A stretch of DNA of 64,000 nucleotides from Sinotaia quadrata (taxonomy: Eukaryota; Mollusca; Gastropoda; Architaenioglossa; Viviparidae): NCBI GenBank assembly GCA_028829895.1, contig CM054177.1, positions 41,270,564 through 41,334,563 on the forward strand, read 5' to 3'. Of the stretch, positions 54,798 through 64,000 are shown in pieces. The position numbers and the translations under genes are program-made. How positions within the stretch are numbered: position 1 is the stretch's first letter; every line of letters begins with the position of its first letter. The notes under the pieces were generated by a model. It searched no databases and was not told the origin of the DNA. It saw only the letters and a program-made list of their open reading frames with translations.

Positions 54798-56000
54798 GGG
54801 GTGGAGAGGATGAAATTGTCTACTGGAGTGTTTAAACATAGTAAAAGAATTTTAGGATTAAAAACAAACAAACAACAGATTATAAAAGCATTTTTTCTGA
54901 AAACCGAAAACTTAATTAAAAAATAACGGTACAACCCCACAATTTAAGGTAGAAATATATTCTAATCCAGGTTCAGCCAAACAACTGCGTCTCTTATTTA
55001 CTGAAACGAAAGAAGTTCTCTGTGTAGAAAATAAAATAGCAGCCTATTTCCAGCAGGATCATTACTCTCGCTTCAATAGGAATGTGTGATTACAGCATAA
55101 AAGGCTTCCGATAATATTTGCATGTTTCCTTTATATATCAATAGCATATATTATTGAATGTGTATCGCACAATACAACGGGGCAATCCAGTCTTACCTTG
55201 AACTAAGTCTTATCTAACCTGATGCACCCCCACTCCAAAACAAAACTTTGCTTTTAAGTGCAACGTTTTATAAAATATGTGTATTGAGAACTATTTTATA
55301 AAATGTATTTAATTTTCATGTTTAGAGTATGCTAATTTCAAACATTTAATAAAGTATGTTTTCATTACAATTCCGTTTGCATGTAGGAAGGACTCGTTAC
55401 ATTGCAGCAACCGGCCTAAGTCATGGAAAACTAAAACACACAACAAATTGTAGGGTAGATAACTTTGCAGTTTTGTAAAGCGTCCTTCACATACAAAAAT
55501 AGCACAACATTCCTCCCACCCACCCCATTCCGGATTGTCGATAGCAACTATGGTTACTTCCCTTGATAGAAAGCAAATAGGCGATAGCCTCTGCTTGTTG
55601 TGAAGAAACGACCTGTAGTCACTCTCGCACAGAATCACTGATAAGTGATAATTATAAGTCACAAACTGGAGATGGGTGGGTGGATCGTGAAAGCAGGTGG
55701 GCGTTGGCCTGTGGCCAGCTACGAAGGCATGCAGTCGCGGGTGTGACCGACTTTCCCACGTTCTGAAAGTCCCCTCTAGCCAAGAGCTGTATTTAAAGTA
55801 AGTTTGGCAATTGAGGTGTGCGCAGAAAACGAACGTCTCTCCAGATTGAAAAAGTGGGTGGGTCGTACCCGAAATACATTTTATCTGTATATAAATGTGT
55901 GTGGGTTTGCTTGTGCGCGCTAAATGCCTTGACTTATTTATTTGAAACGCCACCACCCCTCCCTTTTAGGGAGTTCTTCGATATTGAGCAGTCTACCTGA
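54798..56000. other. Intergenic DNA, no gene supported
   Basis: Holds the longest repeat-free open frame of the window (55309-55956, minus), which begins at GTG and has no ATG for about 190 codons. Confidence 0.4.
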
Positions 56001-56004
56001 TGCG

Positions 56005-56110
56005 GTAGAATATTGAGAGGAAGACAAATCCCTTCAAAGTTATCCAGAGCCGGGAATAGAAAACAGAGAGGGGAGACAAGTCCCTTCAGAGTTATCCAGG
56101 GCCGAAAGCA
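56005..56110 (+). repeat. ~52-bp imperfect tandem duplication
   Basis: Two copies of a segment with agacaa-tcccttca-agttatccag and a gagccgg/gggccga end. Confidence 0.75.
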
Positions 56111-56377
56111 TCGTAAGATGAAAGTGTGTGTGAAAGTGCACAAAAGGCCTAGTTTTGTCCAAGTGCTTGGGCATTTTACACAAGTATGCTCAAGCACAAC
56201 ATATTGTTTTATTTTGTTTTATTTTATTTTACTTTATTTTCTATTTTATTTTGAAACCGAAAAGATTATTGTATTACATTTCATAATACTTCATTTTCTC
56301 TCTTATTCATCGTTTAAAATAAGAAATTTGCTTTTTTCAAACAGCGAGCGCTACGTTTTATCAGAAATATGTACACA

Positions 56378-56472
56378 GATTTCAGCACACATATTTCAGT
56401 ACACATATTTCAGTACACAGATTTCAGCACACATATTTCAGTACACATATTTCAGTACACATATTTCAGCAC
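56378..56472 (+). repeat. 14-bp minisatellite, ~7 copies
   Basis: Units of cacatatttcagta with one-base variants. Confidence 0.9.
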
Positions 56473-57140
56473 TATATTACAAACAGCAAAACTCTGATTT
56501 ATCTTACTTTATTTTTCACCCATGATGAGAGGAAGATTTAAGCCTCAATCGGAATATGACTTTAGGGAATTCCGTAAATATCAAGACTATTACAATTCTT
56601 TTCTATATATCGTCTTTCTGATAACTAGTCAAACAAAATTTAAAAACGGCGAAAAGAAACAGGGGGAGTAAGTATGGTTGGAAGAGGAATCACCATTCTG
56701 GATCTCTGTATAAAATTCTAAAATAAAACGACAGATAAAGTCCTATCCCACTTTATAAATATACAATGTATGATGCTCCTTTAAATTACAAAAAAATTAC
56801 AAGCAAAAATGTTTAGATATATACTTCTTGGTTTTCTTCCTTGTCCATGTTGAAAATCCCTGTGCGGCATTAAGTTGGTAGTGAGTAGCTACAACTGACA
56901 TCCGACTTATTGGCCAGTTATGCGGGTTGTGTGTGTACATGTGCACGTGTGTGGTGTACGTGAGTGGGTGTACTAAAGAAAGAATGGAGCTCAAAAATTG
57001 GAAGGACACACTACACTGACACATCAAGCAATGCGTTCGAATGTCAATTGGTAAAGTGCGGTTTTACACTTAGCACATTGTAATGATGTTTAATCTTCAT
57101 AACGACAGATGAAAAGTACTATCCATGATTCCATCAAATG
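56473..57140. other. Intergenic DNA, no gene seen
   Basis: A+T-rich with TG-rich sequence near 56926-56970. Confidence 0.4.
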
Positions 57141-57144
57141 TTTC

Positions 57145-57327
57145 GTTAATAGACTATGACAGCCCCAAGAGTGTACACACTATGTAATATGACGTGCAAC
57201 CATAGTTAATAGACTATGACAGCCCCAAGAGTGTACACACTATGTAATATGACGTGCAACCACAGTTAATAGACTATGACAGCCCCAAGAGTGTACACAC
57301 TATGTAATATGACGTGCAACCATAGTT
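57145..57327 (+). repeat. 60-bp tandem triplication
   Basis: Three almost identical copies containing atagactatgacagccccaa and acactatgtaatatgacg. Confidence 0.95.
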
Positions 57328-58615
57328 AATATATTATACGAGTCGTATATTCTTTTTTAAAAATTCTTGTGTAGCAACTGTTTTAAACTCCTAGCAGTTT
57401 AGATGTGTATGTTGTAAGATGTTTATCATAGCAAATTGTCAAATGAATTAACTACGTCACTGCAATCTACCACCATATCATCGTCGTATTGCCTTCGTTT
57501 CATTCATTGTTAGTTTGTCACAACTGACGTCATAATACTTATACTATAGAAATTGTTGACTAGTTAATGCAATGTGATTACGTTGCACGATTTCCGATTT
57601 CAGAGTCAGTACCCTTAAATTCCCTCCCCCTTCTCCTTTTGTCTGCCTGAATTAATCATGAGAAGGTATGTTAAGTGTCAGTATATTGTGCATTTTATTT
57701 TCTGTGTTGTACTCACCAACTGGCACACAATTCTGTTTAGCAGCCAGGAAGCTCTGTTCTAACCAGATCACTATTCTACTACTCATTTGTTATCGCTAAC
57801 CCTCTAGGGCAGTCTAGGCCCAAGGCCTAGCCGATTAACGCTCGTCAGTGACCTCTAACGCTGGTCTGTCACCTTTCACCAGATAGCACGTTAGATTAGA
57901 AGTGGTTTTCCTCACTGTCTTTAGTACACAATAAATAAATGTAAATAATAAGATTAGAACAATGTCCTTTGTTTCATTGACAGGTAGTAGTTGATCAGAC
58001 GAAAATGTATTTTTTCTTACGACAAACGTTTACCTCACTACGTCCGTCCAATAAACGTCGTAAACCGGTCAACACTGTTCAGGGTCACACTTCAGTATCG
58101 ATGACGAGAAATTCTTTCTTGACGATCTCATGGAATATTACTGAGGTGAATGGCTTAGAATTATATTTTCAATAATCTTTCTAGCAAGGAAGCAAAAACG
58201 GAAAAGCTCAAGTTAATTTCCGTTAAAGAAAAAGAAAAAAATCAAATTACGACAGGGAAAATTAATCTGTCCGTCTACCAAATTAAACGCAGTCCAGCTG
58301 ATGTGATGTCCGATCGATTTTTCTATTTGGCAGTGTGCTTTCCATCTCCTTTATGATAAGAACTATTTCTTCGACATAATGTATGCTGGATTTTCCTAAC
58401 CTTCGTTTCTTGACTAACTTGGTAAATTCAAACGATAGTTCGCATGAGTCAGAGGGGGACGATATGCAATTAAAGATAGTAAGGACAATTATCAGAGCGT
58501 CCATATTCGGATATCACTCATCTCCACCTTCATCAAACGCGCATTAAAAAGATGTTTGCTGGTAGAATATTGGTATGAAGCAGGTTGGATATTCAGACAA
58601 TCTAACATACGAGAA
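57328..58615. other. Intergenic DNA, no gene supported
   Basis: Unique sequence. A minus-strand 73-codon open frame (58504-58283) starts with a hydrophobic stretch but has no other support. Confidence 0.35.
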
Positions 58616-58620
58616 ATACA

Positions 58621-58815
58621 AATCAGGCTTGCACCCACAGAGAGATGGGCCGTTTTAGAGTAACTGTAATGTAACTAGGAATTAAATCAGGCTTGCACCC
58701 TCAGAGAGATGGGCCGTTTTAGAGTAAATGCAATGTAACTAGGAATTAAATCAGGCTTGCACCCTCAGAGAGATGGGCCGTTTTAGAGTAAATGCAATGT
58801 AACTAGGAATTAAAT
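58621..58815 (+). repeat. 64-bp tandem triplication
   Basis: Three copies containing aatcaggcttgcaccctcag and gatgggccgttttagagta. Confidence 0.95.
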
Positions 58816-61060
58816 CCACACAAGAAGAAATAGGTGAAATGAAATAATCAATTGGCCTCATTAATAATTTACAAAACAATTCGGAATAATCTCTCCCAGC
58901 ACATACGATAGGTCGCGGATGGCGAAGTGCAGATCTCAACATGCCTGGCGTTGGCCAATTATAAACCCGCTAAACAAATGCTTAAGGCAAACAACAAACC
59001 ATCACATGTCGAAAATAAGGTGACACGGCTGCCTGCACAAAGTCGCGATTTCCACGGGGTTTCTCGAGAGCGTCCGATAAAGCGATGTTCGAATATGCAT
59101 ACGGTTTTGAACACATCATTAGCTAAAAGGATTTTGTGCTGACGTCACTTGCCTTTCTCTAAGTAGCGCTTTTAGACATGGTGTAGTTTATGTTCAGGTC
59201 TGACCCGTTAAAAGCCGCCACCTCCACAACTGCTCACAGGAGTGAAATAAAGTGTCAGGTGTTCAGACCTGATATCATGGCAACTTATCCCCCTTTTTGG
59301 TCTATTATCCCCCTTAGGTCTTTTATAATGAAGCTAGCCGTGATGCATAGCGTTTGAGATGCCGTAGTCAAGAATTTATGGATTGTAAATCCTCTGCATT
59401 GGACGCCGTGACACCCGCGGTTCCAGACACTAGGTGCTTTTCAGACAAACAGGCGGTACAGATAAAGTCGCCCACATCTACGGACTTGATGCAGAAGCGA
59501 GACCAACTCCAAATGACCTTGGACCAATATTATGACGACACATTCCTATCCATAATGCGCTAATTGAAATCAAAGACTGACGTAGAGTGTTGGCTAGACA
59601 TCTTGCGTTCTCCGTTTTCACCAAGGACAGTCAGTAGTCCAACTGCTGCGTTCCTCTAAGAGACTGGAAGTGCGTATTATGATGTGAGTACATTGAAATA
59701 AATGCATACACCAATGTATATATTCTATGACTAAAGAATCAAAAGAATTTTTCTCTTACATTTGATTTACATGGGAATATTATCACCCTACAACTCTATG
59801 TGAAATCCAATCAAGGAATAATTCCCTTTTGAAAGCGATTGGCTTTACGGACCACACTGTGCATAATTCTATCAGGAGAAGAACTGCATTCAATGCAATT
59901 AATGCCGGCAATAAATACGCCTCACGGGCTTTCTATCTCACAGAGAGAAGAACCGAATTCGTCTTTTATATGTTCAGCACACATATCGGGGGCATTAATA
60001 ATGTTTTTCCGATCAATCTAAATTCTAACGAGTACTAAGTTGTACCAAGAATTTTCTTACTCTAGTCTGCATGAAATGGCGCCCTACCCCGAACCCCCAA
60101 TAAAAAACAAACAAAACAACAACAAAAAAAGTAACTACCAAACAAGAAATCCAACCAAATAACAACACTTAGTTATATCTTTAATGGCACTGAGTATATA
60201 TTTTTATATTAATTTCACACACATTATTTTGAAAATAATGAAAAGTTAGTGTGTATCCAAGGAGTATACGCAGTTATTTTATTAGACTTCTTTAATAGCA
60301 TTCTTTTGTAAACTTTCGAGTTTTGTTTTAAAACGGATTTTGAGAATTTCCAAAGAAAGGATTTTATACTTGTGCTAATCACGAACAGATCTATGGCTTG
60401 GACGGAATAGAAAATACTAAATTAAAACACGGACCAGTGAGAGCTCAGGCAGTTAAGGACGGACAGACAAGGGAAGCCAAAGGCATGACAACAGAGAACA
60501 CAGAAGGCTAAGTACATATATATACAGAATTTTAAAATAGACCACTGTAGATATTTTCAATAACAGAGCAAGGGCAGTTGGTTTCATTGTAGTTCATGTC
60601 TGTTATCGCGATTGCCTCATTTGTTATTAGTGCGTTCAAGTGTTCTGAATGAATTATTTAACTCTGTGCAATCTGATATCTCCTTTTCTGCTACTTAGTG
60701 TTTGTTCCGTCTCAGAATTACTTAAATAATTAATTAAAGGCATCCTGTAGCCTTTTCGTAGGTACTGGTCGTGATCGAGAAAAGATATGTACTTAGGTTC
60801 GAATTCAGATTGGAGTCAAAATGTGCAGATAACTCACAATCCCTGTACAGTATTTGTGGTTGTTTTTTACGTCAACAATTATATATGTGTCGGCTAATAC
60901 GTTGGTTTTGTTTTTGGTCGTCTTAAATTCGGTCTTGTCAACCAAAAGGGTTGGGCATATGTTGTTTTTTCGGGTTATTGATCATTTTTATTTTTCTCCA
61001 TCCCTCTCTGATGTTTGTTTGTGTATCTATCGAGTTGCAAAATTTTTCACCGTTGCATAA
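58816..61060. other. Intergenic DNA, no gene supported
   Basis: The block 58900-59580 is G+C-richer, with a CRE palindrome TGACGTCA (59140-59147) and a short open frame to 59563. The rest is A+T-rich. Confidence 0.35.
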
Positions 61061-61167
61061 TATCTTATTTTTCTATTAAAAATACGTCATCTCTCTCTCT
61101 CGCTCTCTCTCTCCTCTCCCTCTCCCCACGTCTTCAAGTATCCGTATCCAGTGCACTACAGCACTTC

Positions 61168-61305
61168 TTCATGTTTCCCCTACCTATTCTGTATTCATGT
61201 TTCCCCTACCTATTCTGTATTCATGTTTCCCCTACCTATTCTGTATTCATGTTTCCCCTACCTATTCTGTATTCATGTTTCCCCTACCTATTCTGTATTC
61301 ATGCT
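61168..61305 (+). repeat. 26-bp minisatellite, ~5 copies
   Basis: Units of tttcccctacctattctgta plus ttcatg, near-identical. Confidence 0.93.
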
Positions 61306-61507
61306 CCCATGCTCCATATTACACCGACATCTCTACAAATGACAACCTGTATATTACTCAAATGAATCTATATCCTTGTTTGAAATAAATAGCACTTCCT
61401 TAGGCATTTACATTAAAAAATATTATTATTATTATTAATTTTTTTTTTTTACAAAATCATTCGAGATCCTGATTTCCTCAGTATGATGAATATGATAATA
61501 ATATTAC

Positions 61508-61580
61508 TGATGGTGATGATGATGATAATGATGATGATGATGATGATGATGACGACGATGGTGATGATGATGATGATTAT
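61508..61580 (+). repeat. (GAT)n microsatellite
   Basis: Trinucleotide GAT/GAC run with few interruptions. Confidence 0.92.
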
Positions 61581-62300
61581 ATCAATAATAATACTCATCC
61601 AGACATCCAGTCAACTAAATATTCAATGAAAGTATTACCCTTAATATTTTACTGCAGCTAAGAAGAAAATAAGTATGTAATGAGGCATCAATAAACACAT
61701 TTGTCATCGAAATTTTAAGAAAGTCTAGAGACAACACACGTGTTACGCGTACTTATTCTCTAGATACACATGTGTCTACCATCTGTCTTTATACGGTTTA
61801 CACAACAGCCTTTAGCTTTAAAATAAATTCCTTGAAAAACAAGAAAAAATAGGGTTAGACACTCGACACCGATTGATCACGCTACTCCCAGAACTCTTGC
61901 AAGTTTACGGAAAAAGCGAAATGGGTGGGTCGGGGGGAATTGGGTTAGGGGAGGCGAAACTAGAAAAATCGAATAATTGCGCTTTAACTTAATGTTGCGT
62001 CACGTGAAATTTCACATATGCACCTTAAACTTTCCGCAACATTTGAAAACGATTAAATACTAAATGTTTTACAGCAAGAAGAAGCAAAAACTCGCCTCGA
62101 AATGCTTTCCGTTCAGACCACTCACTAAATGCGGAAAGGAGATAAGTAAGTGATAAACCAAGCTGTTTTGCTCATCGCCGCTGTTGGTTAATCTCATTAG
62201 GCTGCAATGGTGTATGTGCAGAGCGATAAAACCATCAGAACACCGCGACGCTAACTGAGCTGGGCACCTCTACCTCTTAGATCATCGCCTTGATGAGCCG
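61581..62300. other. Intergenic DNA, no gene seen
   Basis: Unique sequence, with a G-rich patch at 61920-61955. Confidence 0.35.
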
Positions 62301-62302
62301 CT

Positions 62303-62326
62303 CACGTGCTTAAAGGTCAGAGGTCA
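62303..62326 (+). promoter_or_regulatory. E-box and DR1 nuclear-receptor-type site
   Basis: CACGTG at 62303-62308 is followed six bases later by AGGTCA-G-AGGTCA, a perfect direct repeat with one-base spacing. DR1 is the layout bound by RXR, HNF4 and COUP-TF type receptors. No target gene is visible nearby. Confidence 0.35.
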
Positions 62327-62504
62327 GTTAGCACAAGACGGGGAGGTTTCGGGACGTATAGCTCGTTGAATCTTTCCTCCTTCACGCTTTTTTTCCCCTC
62401 CTTGTCAATTTCAAAGATTTAAAATGCATTAAAAATGGGACCACCCCCTTTCTTTCTCCTTGTCAATTTCGAAGATGTAAAATACATTTTAAAGAAAGGA
62501 CTTT

Positions 62505-62562
62505 AGACATTCAACATTAGACATTAAACATTAGACATTAGACATGTAAACATTAGACATTC
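62505..62562 (+). repeat. ~11-bp repeat (acattagacat)
   Basis: Five to six short units with small gaps. Confidence 0.85.
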
Positions 62563-62703
62563 AAATAAGCATATAGTGTTCTAGATAAATTGTAGTTTTC
62601 AAGATGTCAGGCAAACAGGATCCCATTGGTGAAAAACACAAAGTAAATTAAGTAATTATGTAATTAAACTCAAATATTAGTTTATGAATTTATTTTCAAT
62701 ACA

Positions 62704-62704
62704 G

Positions 62705-62746
<42 letters not shown>

Positions 62747-62790
62747 ATATACACACACAGACACACACACACACACACGTACACACGCAC
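62704..62790 (+). repeat. (CA)n microsatellite
   Basis: CA run with TA and GA interruptions. Confidence 0.95.
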
Positions 62791-62996
62791 AAGCCTGTAT
62801 CTTACCGATTCCAAAATATTCCCACATAACTTGTTTTATCTTATAAAATGGCAACGGGACAGCCCAAAAGAAAAAATAGAGTTATACTCTCAGTAAATAA
62901 GCCACCCGTTAATTACCCACATTTAACATGCAAAATACGAAAATGTAAACCGTGTATTTTATGTATGTTAACCCAAAATGGTTACTACTGATATAT

Positions 62997-63067
62997 ACGC
63001 ACGCACGCACGCACGCACGCACACACACACATACACACACGCACGCACACACGCACGCACACACACA
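62997..63067 (+). repeat. (CGCA)n-(CA)n microsatellite
   Basis: GCAC tetranucleotides grading into CA. Confidence 0.95.
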
Positions 63068-64000
63068 AATGGCATCTACTGACCACATACATGATTATTA
63101 CTAAAATCAAAAGATTGCTACAACTAACATCACTAATGGCTTCTGCTTCACACAAAAGTGTCTATTAATGACTGTTACGTTCCAGATAATATTTAAAGAT
63201 CCTGTCTCAACATGAGATTTTAGAGTTATTAATTTTAATATCACACCTATAATGACAACAGACTGGACGCCTGATTCACCCTTCAGCCTCTACAGTTTAA
63301 TTACTCTCGAATTCTGGCGTTCAGTGTAGTGACATGCAAATCTGCGTACAATGCAATGGTTAGACTAGTTATCTTAATTTTGACTGTAGATTTTAAAGAA
63401 AATCATTCATATCTACATATACGGCTCCGCCCCCAACAACCCTTCACTCTTTCTAATAATCAAGCCAATTTCAATTATTAAGATAACAAAGATTAAATGT
63501 AATAATTTACAACAAAAACAACACATTAATCAAATAGTAAAACGATATATGAACGGTCTTTCAAGACCACCTATAAAGTTCATAACGGATCGTTAAATTA
63601 GTCTTAGATTAGAGTCATTTGGCAGTTCCACTTAACTGGCATTCAGTTATCAAAGACATCCACCCTGATAGAATCAGACGAGGCGAATTGATGTATCACT
63701 GGCACATCATAGAATCTATCGCACTGTCTTCGAAACCACCTCAACAAATGAAATATGTGTACCGGTAAATGGCAAAATCCTCAAGCCCGCTTCTCTGAAG
63801 TAGAAGATAGAATCATGTTGACTAGTACTGTGCTAAGTAACAGCAGGTAGAGTAGTACCTTGTGAAGCTGAAGTAATACGGATTGAGGGTTGTTGGGTAG
63901 ATGGTTTTCGAAGAGGAAAATCTCATATAACACCATGTATTTATATTATAAACAACGATGACCTTCAAAAACTCAGGTACAAACAAAAATTCAAACAAAT
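63068..64000. other. Intergenic DNA to window end, no gene seen
   Basis: Unique A+T-rich sequence without recognised features. Confidence 0.4.

Noticed and set aside
55309..55956. 215-codon open frame on the minus strand, longest without simple repeats
   Set aside because: It starts at GTG, has no ATG for roughly the first 190 codons, no recognised domain and no clear splice signals. One frame of this length is near chance expectation in 64 kb.

Overview
The window is A+T-rich animal nuclear DNA. It has GT-AG introns of up to 15.7 kb, very many microsatellites and minisatellites, an internal CCCTAA telomere-type repeat, and decayed LTR and non-LTR retrotransposons. The one clear gene is of the neuronal two-immunoglobulin class (Dpr / zig-8 / lophotrochozoan relatives). 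With the repeat landscape this suggests a mollusc; the species cannot be fixed from sequence alone.

Region 1 (1-30,250, + strand) holds all but the 5' end of that gene. The signal-peptide exon lies upstream of the window. Seven coding exons are visible: the first Ig domain split over two exons (1211-1341, 17085-17304), a 30-nt microexon in the Ig1-Ig2 linker (18573-18602), the second Ig domain (20888-21181), a 24-nt microexon (22753-22776), an acidic/serine stalk (23166-23270), and a terminal exon with a hydrophobic membrane-anchor tail (28709-28854). A 3' UTR and an AATAAA at 30224 follow. Every junction after the split Ig1 is phase 1, so both microexons and the stalk could be skipped without shifting the frame. 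The product should be a glycosylated cell-surface adhesion or synaptic-specificity protein.

The introns are unusual. The 5' splice sites of the Ig1 and Ig2 exons are each the first unit of a tandem array, so many donor-like copies follow the real donor. Another intron carries a long array of acceptor-like pyrimidine-CAG units. A (TTTC)n tract precedes the linker microexon. Intron 1 (1342-17084) contains a decayed antisense Ty3/gypsy element whose integrase precedes reverse transcriptase (Gmr1-like order). The intron after Ig1 holds an antisense candidate promoter and first exon (18087-17881).

Region 2 (30,250-64,000) has no gene I can support. It contains dozens of locally unique minisatellites (14-66 bp units), CA/GA/CTTT microsatellites, a non-LTR reverse-transcriptase fragment (38880-39480, - strand), possible solo LTRs, a hAT-like terminus, and a DR1/E-box cluster. 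Most long open frames in the window are repeat artefacts.
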